NCBI RefSeq assembly: GCF_002266435.3
Contig: NZ_CP029426.2
Span: 3,874,001 to 3,938,000 of the forward strand
Direction: 5' to 3'
DNA from: Bradyrhizobium amphicarpaeae
GTDB lineage: Bacteria > Pseudomonadota > Alphaproteobacteria > Rhizobiales > Xanthobacteraceae
DNA: 64,000 nucleotides
The translations under genes and the position numbers were made by a program. The notes beneath the pieces are model-generated. The model had not been told where the DNA came from and searched no databases. It saw only the letters and a program-made list of their open reading frames with translations. Positions 18,079 to 26,666 of this stretch are shown piece after piece; position 1 is the stretch's first letter; every line of letters begins with the position of its first letter.

Positions 18079-19815
18079 CTATTTGCCGACCAGCCGCCAG
18101 GCGCCGTCCCACCCTTCGTCGGGCGGGCTGGCCTCGAACTGCGCGATGCGGCCGAGCATCGTGCGCGAGGGGCCGTCGCCGGGGACGGCTTCGAGCGCGG
18201 CGTTGAAGGCGGCGCGCGCCGCGTCGAACCGCCGGGCACGATAGGCGGCGAGCGCTTCGGCATAGTGCGTGCGCAGGCTGTCCTGTGCGCCGGTGAGTGC
18301 GCCCGCCCGCGCCATCACCTCGAAGATCGCCTGCGGCGCGCTCTGGCCGGCGACCGCGAGACGATCGATCTCGCGCAGCTCGAGCCGCGATCCGATCGCC
18401 TCCGCGGTTGCCCGCGAGATCAGGATGCGGGTGCCGTAGACTTTGTTGACGGCCTCCAGCCGCGAGGCCAGGTTCACGGCATCGCCCATCACGGTGAAGC
18501 TCATCATCAGCTCGGAGCCGATGCTGCCGGTCAGGACCTCGCCGGTGGCGATGCCGATCCGCAAATCGCACGGCGCAGGCATCGCGCGAATGCCGAGCAG
18601 GTCGGGCAGCTGACGCTGCAGCGCGGGCACCTGGTCGGTCATCTCAATGGCTGCGATGCCGGCCAGGAGCCCCTGCTCGTCCTCCTCGACGAAGGGCGGG
18701 CCCCAATAGGACATGATGGCGTCGCCGATATATTTGTCGATGATGCCGCGATTGCTCCTGACGGGTGCGGACATCACCGTGAAATAATGGTTCATCACCT
18801 TGACGAGGCCGCGCGGCGTCATGCCCTCGCTCATCGCGGTGAAGCCGCTCATGTCGCAGAACATGATGGTCATGACCCGGCGCTCACCGTCGATGGCGAC
18901 CTCGGGCCGGTCGATCAGGCCCTGCACCACCTTGGGATCGATATAGCGGCCGAAGGTCTCGCGGATACGCTCGTTGTGCCTGAGCTGCTCGGTCATGCGG
19001 TTGAACGCCGTGGCGAGCTCGCCGATCTCGTCCTGCGTGGAGACGGTGATCGACTTGTCGAAGCGGCCCGCCTCGACCTCGCGGGCTCCGGCGAGCAGCA
19101 ACCGCACCGGGCGCGTGATGCCGCTCGATACCAGAAGCGCAAAAACAAAACCGACGACCGCCGCAAGCAAGGTGACGACACCCGATACGACGATCGCCTG
19201 ATGCTGGCGGCTGATCACCTGCGAGGTCGAGAAGAAGACCTGCGTCAGCATGTCGGCGCGGATCGCATCGACCTTGCTGTTGAACGCATCGCGCAAGCCG
19301 TCGAGCTGTTCCAGCGTGCCGCGGGCCGAGGCCATGTCCTTGGCTTCGACCTGCTTGAGCAGTCTCGTATTGCCTTCGTCCAGATTGCGCCGCAGCTCGG
19401 TGACGGCGTTCTCGATGCGAACGTCGATCCGCCCCAGCGCGGCGTTGTCGGAATACGTCCTGGGATCGTCGATGATCGCGTTGATGAGCTTGCGCGCGGT
19501 TTCGGCCTCCTCCTCGAATTTGCGGTCCAAGGCCTCGAAGTCGCGAAGCCGCGCCGCATAGGCCTCCTCGTCCGACGGCGAACCCATCCTGGTCATGACC
19601 ATCCGCCGCAGCGCCAGCGCCCGCTCCAGCGAGCGGACGTTGGCGCGGGCCAGATGGCTGTAGGCCGGGATGTAGCGGTTGGTCAGCTCGTCCAGCAGGA
19701 CGCCGACCTGGCTCGACATCACCATCGACAGGATCGAAGTGACCAGCATCAGGACGATCAATCCGAGGGCGATGCCGACGATCTTGCGCCGGATCGACTG
19801 GTTGAAAATCGGCAT
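18079..19815 (-). CDS. membrane class III adenylate/guanylate cyclase with HAMP domain
   Basis: This ~578-residue protein has a first membrane segment (IVGIALGLIVLMLVTSIL), a periplasmic helical sensor region, a second membrane segment near AIVVSGVVTLLAAVVGFVFA, a HAMP linker ending at FNRMTEQL, and a class III cyclase domain with metal-binding Asp in FCDMSGFT and in KYIGDAIMSYWG. The C-terminal ~100 residues look TPR-like (YAEALAAYRARRFDAARAAF). It would make a cyclic nucleotide in response to an external signal; a cNMP-binding domain occurs in the glutaminase fusion at 42637, though any link is speculative. A TTG at 19827 is an alternative start. Confidence 0.9.
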   Translation of the reverse strand: MPIFNQSIRRKIVGIALGLIVLMLVTSILSMVMSSQVGVLLDELTNRYIPAYSHLARANVRSLERALALRRMVMTRMGSPSDEEAYAARLRDFEALDRKFEEEAETARKLINAIIDDPRTYSDNAALGRIDVRIENAVTELRRNLDEGNTRLLKQVEAKDMASARGTLEQLDGLRDAFNSKVDAIRADMLTQVFFSTSQVISRQHQAIVVSGVVTLLAAVVGFVFALLVSSGITRPVRLLLAGAREVEAGRFDKSITVSTQDEIGELATAFNRMTEQLRHNERIRETFGRYIDPKVVQGLIDRPEVAIDGERRVMTIMFCDMSGFTAMSEGMTPRGLVKVMNHYFTVMSAPVRSNRGIIDKYIGDAIMSYWGPPFVEEDEQGLLAGIAAIEMTDQVPALQRQLPDLLGIRAMPAPCDLRIGIATGEVLTGSIGSELMMSFTVMGDAVNLASRLEAVNKVYGTRILISRATAEAIGSRLELREIDRLAVAGQSAPQAIFEVMARAGALTGAQDSLRTHYAEALAAYRARRFDAARAAFNAALEAVPGDGPSRTMLGRIAQFEASPPDEGWDGAWRLVGK

Positions 19816-19827
19816 CGGTGGGGACAA

Positions 19828-20133
19828 TGGCCAAAGGATGGAACTGGGAACTCAATACACCGGATTTGACCGCCGGAACATGCGCATATGCTCGCCTGTG
19901 ACGTCGCAAGCCGTTCCAAGTCGCATGCGACCCGAATGCGTTAACGAAGGTTAAAGGCGCTGCCTTTTCCGGGCTTTCGGACCTTCCCAGTTCCAATCCG
20001 TATTTTGCCGCATTGTTGCGACAGCGTGAGGAATGCGAAACGATGTCGTGGCATCGTTTTCGATGTCCTTGATTCTCAAGCCGCATGTCGTCGCGGACCT
20101 TGGTTTGTAGTGGTTTCGCAGGGGGACCATGGA
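19828..20133. other. intergenic region between cyclase and lytic transglycosylase
   Basis: This divergent spacer is about 300 bp long. It should contain promoters for both genes. A GTTAACGAAGGTTAA direct repeat of GTTAA lies near 19940-19955. I see no coding or RNA gene in it. Confidence 0.4.
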
Positions 20134-22302
20134 ATGAACCAGTGCCTACGCTCGCTCGCGTGTCTCGTTGCCGCCGCCGCCATGGCCTTCCTTCCCACCG
20201 AGTTGGCGGCGAAGGGCAGCCACAAATCGTCCGCGCCGAAGAAGTCGCACGAGGCGAAAGCCGGAAAGCAGCGCCACGCTGCGGCGAAGTCGCGCCATGG
20301 CAAGCATGCCGAGGCCAAGCGCAAGTCGAAGACAGCCGACGAGCCCTCGGACAAGCCGGCATCGCCGCCGCTGACCGGCGACCTCGCCGCGCTCAAGGAT
20401 GCGATCGACCTCGCGCGCAAGGGCAAGACGGAGGACGCGAGCGCGGCGCGCGACCGCATCGTCGATCCCGCCGGCGCGAAGCTCGCCGACTGGTTCATGC
20501 TGCGCCATTCCGAGAGCACCGCGAATTTCAAGCGTTATGCCGCCTTCCTCGCCGCCAATCCGGATTGGCCGAGCAGCGCCCTGCTCCGCCGCCGCGCCGA
20601 GGCGCGGCTATGGCAGGAGAAGGCCGACGCGGCCACCGTGCACAAATTCACCATGGACCGCCCGACCAGCGCCAAGGGCAAGTTCGCCCTCGCCCGCGTG
20701 CTGCTTAACGAGGGCGATACCGAGAGGGCCACGCGCCTCGTGCGCGAGGCCTGGCGCACCGACGAATTGTCCGAGCGCAGCGAGGAGGACTCCTACGAGG
20801 CGTTCCGCGATCTCCTTAACCCCGAGGATCATCGCGCCCGCATGGACAAGCGGCTCGGCGCCAAGGACTATGCCGGTGCGCGGCGCGCCGCAAAACGGCT
20901 CGGCGACGATGCGCTGGCGATCGTGAAAGCCTGCGCCGCCGTGACCGGCAAGGCCAGCAAGGCCAAGGATGATCTCGAGGACGTCCCGGCCGAAGCCCGC
21001 CGCGATCTCGGCTATGTGCTCTGCCGCACCCAATGGCATCTGCAGAAGGACCGCATCGACGACGCCGCCGAATTGATCCTGGCCGCGGCGCCCGACACGA
21101 TGGCCGCCCAGGACACCGACGCCTGGTGGCGCGAGCGTCGCCTGCTCGCCCGCAAGCTGCTCGACCAGGGCAAGTTCAAGACCGCGTATGACGTGGTGCG
21201 CACCGCCGCGGTGCCCGAGAAGGAAGTCTACCGCGTCGACTATCATTTCATGTGCGGCTGGATCGCGCTGCGTTTCCTTGGGGATCCCCAGGCAGCGATG
21301 GTGCACTTCGCCGCCATCGACGAAGGCTCGGCCAATCCGATCGCGCTGTCGCGCGCCAATTACTGGCGCGGCCGTGCCGCCGAGGCGATGGGGGCGACGG
21401 CCGACGCACGCCTGAGCTATCGGGCAGCGGCGCGCTATCCGACCGCCTATTACGGCCAGCTCGCGCGCGCCAAGCTCGGCCTCGACCGCATCGAGCTGCG
21501 GCCGCCCTCGCCCGTGCTGGCCGCACTCGACACCCCGCCCGCAGACGAGCGCGTACGCGCCGCCGACATGCTCTACGGCATCGGCGAACGCGACACGGTG
21601 TTCTATTACGCCGAGGATTTCGCCAGAGAGAGCACCGACGTCGCGGCGCTCGAAGCACTCGGCGCGCTCGCCGGACAGCGCAGCGATGCGCGCGTGATGC
21701 TGGAGGTCGGCAAGTCGGCGCTGGCGCGCGGGCTCGCCCTCGACCATTACGCGTTTCCGACCATCGGCATCCCCGCGCACCAGCAGGTCGCGCCCGCGAT
21801 CGAGACCAGCGTGATCTATTCGGTGGCGCGCACCGAGAGCTCGTTCGACCAGCGCGACAAGTCGGCGGCCAATGCGGTCGGGCTGATGCAGGTGACGCCC
21901 GAAGCCGGCCGCGATACCGCCAAGCGCTTCGGCCTGACCTACGACTGGGACAAGATGGTCTCCGATCCCGTCTACAACACGCAGATGGGCGCGGCCGAGC
22001 TCAGCGCGCTGCTGTCGGAATATCGCGGCAACCAGATCATGACCTTCGCCGGCTACAATGCCGGCCGCGGCCGCGTGCGCGAATGGGTGCAGGCTCGCGG
22101 CGATCCGAGGGATCCCAACGTCGATCCGGTCGACTGGGTCGAGCGTATCCCGCTGTCGGAGACGCGCAACTACGTCCAGCGCGTGATGGAGAACGTGCTG
22201 GTGTACCGCGCCCGGTTCGAGGGCAGCGGCATGATCGCCGGCAAGAGCGACGAGCGCGTAGTGACGAAGGACGCCAGCGCCAAGGCCATGCCGGCGGATT
22301 AG
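20134..22302 (+). CDS. soluble lytic murein transglycosylase
   Basis: This 722-residue exported enzyme cleaves peptidoglycan glycan strands in the periplasm, yielding 1,6-anhydro-muropeptides. It has a signal peptide (MNQCLRSLACLVAAAAMAFL), a Lys-rich linker, a long helical superhelix domain typical of Slt70, and a C-terminal SLT domain with catalytic Glu in ARTESSFDQ, the VGLMQVTPEAGRDTA motif and FAGYNAGRGRVREW. The ATG at 20134 sits directly before the signal peptide with GGGGGA upstream; a longer frame lacks a signal sequence. The gene stands alone, followed by a palindromic repeat. Confidence 0.93.
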   Translation: MNQCLRSLACLVAAAAMAFLPTELAAKGSHKSSAPKKSHEAKAGKQRHAAAKSRHGKHAEAKRKSKTADEPSDKPASPPLTGDLAALKDAIDLARKGKTEDASAARDRIVDPAGAKLADWFMLRHSESTANFKRYAAFLAANPDWPSSALLRRRAEARLWQEKADAATVHKFTMDRPTSAKGKFALARVLLNEGDTERATRLVREAWRTDELSERSEEDSYEAFRDLLNPEDHRARMDKRLGAKDYAGARRAAKRLGDDALAIVKACAAVTGKASKAKDDLEDVPAEARRDLGYVLCRTQWHLQKDRIDDAAELILAAAPDTMAAQDTDAWWRERRLLARKLLDQGKFKTAYDVVRTAAVPEKEVYRVDYHFMCGWIALRFLGDPQAAMVHFAAIDEGSANPIALSRANYWRGRAAEAMGATADARLSYRAAARYPTAYYGQLARAKLGLDRIELRPPSPVLAALDTPPADERVRAADMLYGIGERDTVFYYAEDFARESTDVAALEALGALAGQRSDARVMLEVGKSALARGLALDHYAFPTIGIPAHQQVAPAIETSVIYSVARTESSFDQRDKSAANAVGLMQVTPEAGRDTAKRFGLTYDWDKMVSDPVYNTQMGAAELSALLSEYRGNQIMTFAGYNAGRGRVREWVQARGDPRDPNVDPVDWVERIPLSETRNYVQRVMENVLVYRARFEGSGMIAGKSDERVVTKDASAKAMPAD

Positions 22303-22313
22303 GCGAAGCTGTC

Positions 22314-22387
22314 GTAGGGTGGGCAAAGGCGCCCAAGCGCCGTGCCCACGATCTTTTGGTGGGCACGCTGCGCTTTGCCGACCCTAC
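22314..22387 (+). repeat. GTGGGC/GGCAAAGGCGC dispersed repeat, copy 3
   Basis: The element begins GTAGGGTGGGCAAAGGCGC, followed by AAGCGCCGTGCCCACGATC, then GTGGGCACGC and CTTTGCCGACCCTAC. The outer ends pair. It lies between the convergent transglycosylase and binding-protein genes and may stop transcription in both directions. Confidence 0.8.
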
Positions 22388-22396
22388 AAGAGAGCC

Positions 22397-23368
22397 TCAA
22401 TCCACCTTGATGTTCGCAGCCTTGATGATCGGCCACCATTTGGCGATCTCGGCTTTTTGTCGCGCGCCGAGGGCTTCGGGGGTGAGCTGGTCCTTCGGCG
22501 TCATCTCCAGCCCCTGGCTTTCGAGCTGCTTCCTCACGGCGGGATCGTTCAGGGCCTCGACCGCCGCGGCGTTGAGCTTGGTCACGATCTCCTTCGGCGT
22601 GCCCTTCGGCACCCACAGGCCCGACCACAGCGTCATGTTGAAGCCCTTCAGACCAGCCTCCTCGGCGGTCGGAATATCGGGCGCCGAGGCCAGGCGCTTG
22701 CTGTCGGTGATGGCGTAGGCGCGGATGGTGCCGGCGCGAACCTGGGCAATCGAGTTGGAGGTCTGGTCGACGATGACGTCGATCTGGCCGGCGATCAGGT
22801 CGTTCAGCGCCGGCGCGGTGCCGCGATACGGCACGTATTGCAGCTTGATGCCGGAGACGCTCTCCAAATAAACGCCGGCGATATGGCTGCCGGAGCCGGC
22901 GCCGGCGGTGCCCGCCGTCGGCGGCGACGGCCGGGACTTCAGCCATTCGATCAGCTCTTTCAGCGAAGTCGCGGGCACCGCGTTCTTGCTGACCACGATC
23001 ATCGGGTTGCTCGGCAGCAGCACCACGGGCTCGAGGTCGGTGACGAGGTCGTATTTGAGCTTGTAGACGGCGCCGTTGGCAACGTGGGTGCCGAGATGGC
23101 CGAACGAGATGGTGTAGCCATCCGGCGGCGACTGCACGGCGCGGCCGACGCCGATCGAGCCGCCCGCGCCGGTAACGTTCTCGACCACGAGGGGCTGGCC
23201 GAGCGCAGTGCGCATCCGCTCGGCGAGCACACGCGCCATCGCATCCGACGGTCCGCCGGCCGCGAACGGCACGATGATGGTGATGGGATGGGTGGGATAG
23301 TCATCGGCGCGCGCGGCGCCGGTCACAGCGAGAACAGCAAACAGCGCAGCCCAGGCGGCCTTCGTCAT
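22397..23368 (-). CDS. tripartite tricarboxylate transporter substrate-binding protein (Bug/TctC family)
   Basis: This 323-residue periplasmic binding protein has a signal peptide (AAWAALFAVLAVTGAARA) and the Bug fold signatures YPTHPITIIVPFAAGGPSD, GAGGSIG and DIPTAEEAGL. These proteins capture carboxylates or similar small molecules. The ATG at 23368 follows GGGAGAAG; longer upstream sequence is a repeat element read in frame. No TctA/TctB membrane subunits are nearby, so it is an orphan that either works with a distant permease or acts in sensing. Confidence 0.92.
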   Translation of the reverse strand: MTKAAWAALFAVLAVTGAARADDYPTHPITIIVPFAAGGPSDAMARVLAERMRTALGQPLVVENVTGAGGSIGVGRAVQSPPDGYTISFGHLGTHVANGAVYKLKYDLVTDLEPVVLLPSNPMIVVSKNAVPATSLKELIEWLKSRPSPPTAGTAGAGSGSHIAGVYLESVSGIKLQYVPYRGTAPALNDLIAGQIDVIVDQTSNSIAQVRAGTIRAYAITDSKRLASAPDIPTAEEAGLKGFNMTLWSGLWVPKGTPKEIVTKLNAAAVEALNDPAVRKQLESQGLEMTPKDQLTPEALGARQKAEIAKWWPIIKAANIKVD

Positions 23369-23403
23369 TGTCTTCTCCCAGCGATGTCGTTGTTGTTTTT
23401 CTT

Positions 23404-23541
23404 CACCTCGCCCCGCTTGCGGGGGGAGGTCGAATGCGAAGCAATTCGGGTGAGGAAGAGTCTCCGCGAACTCAACTAGCACCGTGTTTGCGGAAGCAGC
23501 CCCTCGCCCCAGCCTCGCCCCGCAAGAACGGGGCGAGCGAG
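23404..23541. repeat. CCTCGCCCCGC dispersed palindromic repeat
   Basis: The left part contains CACCTCGCCCCGCTTGCGGG and the right part CCTCGCCCCGCAAGAACGGG followed by GCGAG, each with its own small hairpin. This type of CCCCGC-nGCGGGG repeat is common between genes in many alphaproteobacteria. It lies between thrC and the Bug gene and reads through what would be an N-terminal extension of the latter. Confidence 0.6.
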
Positions 23542-23548
23542 ACGTAAG

Positions 23549-24790
23549 CTAGAACTGCGTGTAGTCGATCGGCTTGTGGCGATCGAGCGTGCGGGTGACC
23601 GGCGGCAGCGGATATTTCAGGCCGGTGGCGCAGTTGAACAGCATGACGCGGTCAGTCTTCGAGACGCGGCCATCGGCGAGGCTGTCCTTGTAGGCGGCGT
23701 AGGTCGCGGCGCCCTCGGGGCACAGCAAGAGCCCCTCCTCGCGCGCGACCTCGTTGAGCGCCGCCGAAATCTTGTCGTCGTCGACCGCGATGGCGAAGCC
23801 CTTGCTCTCGCGCACCGCGCGCAGGATCAGGAAATCGCCGATCGCCTGCGGCACGCGGATGCCCGAGGCGATGGTGTGGGCGTCTTCCCAGCGCGTGGCG
23901 TGCTCGGTGCCGGCCTCATAGGCCCGCACCATCGGTGCGCAGCCGGAGGCCTGGACCGCGACCATGCGCGGGCGCTTGCTGCCGATGAAGCCGATCTTTT
24001 CCAGCTCGTCGAAAGCCTTCCACATGCCGATCAGGCCAGTGCCGCCGCCGGTCGGATAGAAAATCACGTCGGGCACGTCCCAATTGAGCTGCTCGGCGAG
24101 CTCCAGGCCCATCGTCTTCTTGCCCTCGATGCGATACGGCTCCTTCAGGGTCGACGTGTCGAACCAGCCGACCTTGGCCTTGCCCTCGCCGACGATCTTG
24201 CCGCAATCGTCGATATAGCCGTTGACGCGGTAGACGGTGGCGCCCTGAAGCTCGATCTCGCTGACATTCACCTCCGGCGTATCGGCCGGACAGAAGATCG
24301 TGGTCTTGATGCCGCAGCTCGTCGCATAGGCCGCCAGCGCCGCGCCGGCATTGCCGTTGGTCGGCATCGCCATGTGCTTGATGCCAAGCGCCTTGCCCAT
24401 CGACACCGCCATCACGAGGCCGCGTGCCTTGAACGAGCCCGTCGGCAGGCGTCCCTCGTCCTTGACGATGATCTCGCCGCCGCCGAGCTTCGCAGCCAGC
24501 TTGGGCAGCCGGATCAGCGGCGTGGTGACCTCGCCGAGGGAAACGATGTCCTGACATTTGCGCACCGGCAGCAGCTCGCGATAGCGCCACATATCGGCGG
24601 GTCGCTGGCTCAGCGCATCCTTGGTCAGCGCCTTCTTCACGCCGGCGAGGTCGTAGCGCACCAAGAGCGGCTTGCCGGCCTTGGAGAGGTTGTGGACCTG
24701 GTCGGCGGCGTAGTGGTCGCCCTCCATCGCGCATTCGAGATGGGTGACGAAGGTCGGACGTTCGATCGTGAGATTGTCGTTGTCGTGCAT
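23549..24790 (-). CDS. thrC: threonine synthase (PLP-dependent)
   Basis: This 413-residue fold-type II PLP enzyme converts O-phosphohomoserine to threonine. The PLP-binding Lys121 lies in RLPTGSFKARGL; the glycine-rich phosphate loop is TGGGTGLIGMW, and the substrate region TNGNAGAALAAYA is present. The ATG at 24790 follows GGGAATG-like purines. An extra N-terminal ~45 residues contain a zinc-finger-like segment (THLECAMEGDHYAADQ) with only one cysteine. Bradyrhizobium may carry a second, longer thrC of the yeast type, so this could be the paralogous plant-type enzyme or a related threonine synthase-like protein. Confidence 0.85.
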   Translation of the reverse strand: MHDNDNLTIERPTFVTHLECAMEGDHYAADQVHNLSKAGKPLLVRYDLAGVKKALTKDALSQRPADMWRYRELLPVRKCQDIVSLGEVTTPLIRLPKLAAKLGGGEIIVKDEGRLPTGSFKARGLVMAVSMGKALGIKHMAMPTNGNAGAALAAYATSCGIKTTIFCPADTPEVNVSEIELQGATVYRVNGYIDDCGKIVGEGKAKVGWFDTSTLKEPYRIEGKKTMGLELAEQLNWDVPDVIFYPTGGGTGLIGMWKAFDELEKIGFIGSKRPRMVAVQASGCAPMVRAYEAGTEHATRWEDAHTIASGIRVPQAIGDFLILRAVRESKGFAIAVDDDKISAALNEVAREEGLLLCPEGAATYAAYKDSLADGRVSKTDRVMLFNCATGLKYPLPPVTRTLDRHKPIDYTQF

Positions 24791-24831
24791 GGGTTCATTC
24801 CCTCTTGTTGTTCTGTGTTCGGTTTGTGGTC

Positions 24832-24946
24832 CCGTCACCCTGAGGCGCCGGAGCGAAGCGGAGGCCGCGAAGGGCGACGAGCCCGGCTGCTGCAGCGGGA
24901 CCGTGCATCCTTCGAGGCTCGCTGCGCTCGCATCTCAGGATGACGG
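24832..24946. repeat. CCGTCACCCTGAG dispersed palindromic repeat
   Basis: The outer arms CCGTCACCCTGAG (24832-24844) and CTCAGGATGACGG (24934-24946) pair with one mismatch. Inside are further pairs (GCGAAGCGGAGGCC, CCCGGCTGCTGCAGCGGG). I recall this as a frequent Bradyrhizobium intergenic element. It separates thrC from lpdA. Confidence 0.75.
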
Positions 24947-24971
24947 ATCCGACAGCCGGTCGGCTCACTGG

Positions 24972-26393
24972 TCAAATGTTCAGCACCCTTCCATATGCAT
25001 CCAGCACGGCTTCCTTCATCATCTCCGACAGCGTCGGATGCGGGAAGACCGTGTGCATCAGCTCTTCCTCGGTCGTCTCGAGGTTCATCGCGACGACGTA
25101 GCCCTGGATCAGCTCGGTGACCTCGGCGCCGACCATGTGGGCGCCGAGCAGCTGGCCGGTCTTCTTGTCGAAGATGACCTTGACCAGGCCCTGGTCCTCG
25201 CCGAGCGCGATCGCCTTGCCGTTGCCGACGAAGGGGAAGCGCCCGACCCGGATCTCGCGGCCGCCTTCCTTGGCCTTGGCCTCCGTCAAACCAACCGAGG
25301 CGACCTGCGGGTTGCAATAGGTGCAGCCGGGGATCAGGAGCTTGTCCATGGGATGCGGATGCAGGCCCTTGATCGCCTCGACGCAGATCACGCCTTCATG
25401 TTCGGCCTTATGGGCCAACATAGGCGGGCCCGCGACGTCGCCGATAGCGTAGATGCCGGGGATGTTGGTCTTGCCGTAGCCGTCGATCACGATGCAGCCG
25501 CGGTCGGTCTTCACGCCGAGCTTTTCGAGACCGAGATTCTCGATGTTGCCGACGACGCCGACGGCCGAGATCACGCGCTCGAACTCGGTGGTGACGGGCT
25601 TGCCCTTGCCGTCGTCGATGGTGGCGACGACGCTGTCGGCCTTCTTCTCCAGTTTCGTCACCTTGGTCGAGGACATGATCTTGATGCCCTGCTTCTCCAG
25701 GCGTTTTCGCGCGAGGCCCGCGATCTCCGCGTCCTCGACGGGTAGGATCTGCGGCAGCACCTCGACCACGGTGACGTCGGAGCCCATGGTGTGGAAGAAC
25801 GAGGCGAACTCGATGCCGATCGCGCCGGAGCCGACCACCAGCAGCGACTTCGGCATCTTCTCCGGCACCATCGCCTCGAAATAGGTCCAGATCAGCTTCT
25901 TGTCGGGCTCGAGCCCCGGCAGCACGCGCGGCCGCGCACCGGTCGCGACGATGATGTGCTTGGCTTGATAGCTCCCCTCGCCGAGCGCGCCCTTGGGAGC
26001 TTCGACGTCGGACTTCTTCACGGTGATCTTGCCGGGCGCGTCTATCGAGGCCGCACCCCAGATCACGCTGACCTTGTTCTTCTTCATCAGGAAGCCGACG
26101 CCGTCGTTGAGCCGCTTCGAGACGCCGCGCGAGCGCTGCACCACCGCCTTCGGGTCGAACGAGATGTTATCCGCCGACAGTCCGTAATCCTTGGCGTGCC
26201 GCATGTAGTGATAGATCTCGGCCGAGCGCAGCAGTGCCTTGGTCGGGATGCAGCCCCAGTTCAGGCAGATGCCGCCGAGATACGACTTCTCGATGATCGC
26301 GGTCTTGAGGCCGAGCTGGGCGGCGCGGATCGCGGCGACATAGCCGCCGGGGCCGGAGCCGATGATGATGACGTCGAAGGATGTGTCGGCCAT
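24972..26393 (-). CDS. lpdA: dihydrolipoyl dehydrogenase (E3)
   Basis: This 473-residue flavoprotein reoxidises dihydrolipoamide with NAD in the pyruvate dehydrogenase complex. Visible features are the FAD-binding IIGSGPGGYVAA, the redox disulfide Cys43/Cys48 in GGICLNWGCIPTKALL, the NAD-binding VVGSGAIGIEFASFF and the C-terminal active-site His-Glu in HTVFPHPTLSEMM. It is the last gene of the pdhA-pdhB-pdhC-lpdA cluster on the minus strand, ~15 bp beyond a small membrane protein gene. Confidence 0.96.
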   Translation of the reverse strand: MADTSFDVIIIGSGPGGYVAAIRAAQLGLKTAIIEKSYLGGICLNWGCIPTKALLRSAEIYHYMRHAKDYGLSADNISFDPKAVVQRSRGVSKRLNDGVGFLMKKNKVSVIWGAASIDAPGKITVKKSDVEAPKGALGEGSYQAKHIIVATGARPRVLPGLEPDKKLIWTYFEAMVPEKMPKSLLVVGSGAIGIEFASFFHTMGSDVTVVEVLPQILPVEDAEIAGLARKRLEKQGIKIMSSTKVTKLEKKADSVVATIDDGKGKPVTTEFERVISAVGVVGNIENLGLEKLGVKTDRGCIVIDGYGKTNIPGIYAIGDVAGPPMLAHKAEHEGVICVEAIKGLHPHPMDKLLIPGCTYCNPQVASVGLTEAKAKEGGREIRVGRFPFVGNGKAIALGEDQGLVKVIFDKKTGQLLGAHMVGAEVTELIQGYVVAMNLETTEEELMHTVFPHPTLSEMMKEAVLDAYGRVLNI

Positions 26394-26410
26394 AGAGGCT
26401 CCCGTTCAAC

Positions 26411-26644
26411 TCAAGAGGCGCCGCGAGCGCGGCGCTTGACCAGAAAAGATCTCACCAGCCATTCGAGCATCACCGCCAGGACCGTGACGGCGAGAGCGAT
26501 GAGCACGATAGGCCGAGCGATGTTCCGTGCCAGTTGCTCACTGGCAAGGAACGCAGAGTGCAGAAAATCGAGCCCGATCGGGTTGAGCGCGACGACGGCT
26601 CCGAGCAGCAGCGATATCCATGGCCAGCGGGTACGGACATGCAA
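26411..26644 (-). CDS. small membrane protein in the pdh cluster
   Basis: This 77-residue protein has two predicted membrane segments (WPWISLLLGAVVALNPIGL and IARPIVLIALAVTVLAVML) and a basic C-terminal tail (KRRARGAS). It lies between pdhC and lpdA in the same direction with short gaps, so it is co-transcribed. I know no function; position in a metabolic operon does not prove a role in pyruvate oxidation. It could be a species-restricted protein. Confidence 0.7.
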   Translation of the reverse strand: MHVRTRWPWISLLLGAVVALNPIGLDFLHSAFLASEQLARNIARPIVLIALAVTVLAVMLEWLVRSFLVKRRARGAS

Positions 26645-26666
26645 AATTGCCCCCTCTGCCGCAGCG

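Noticed and set aside
20608..22326. A 572-codon minus-strand frame across the lytic transglycosylase
   Set aside because: It is antisense to a gene with a complete SLT domain and has no recognisable motif or ribosome-binding site.
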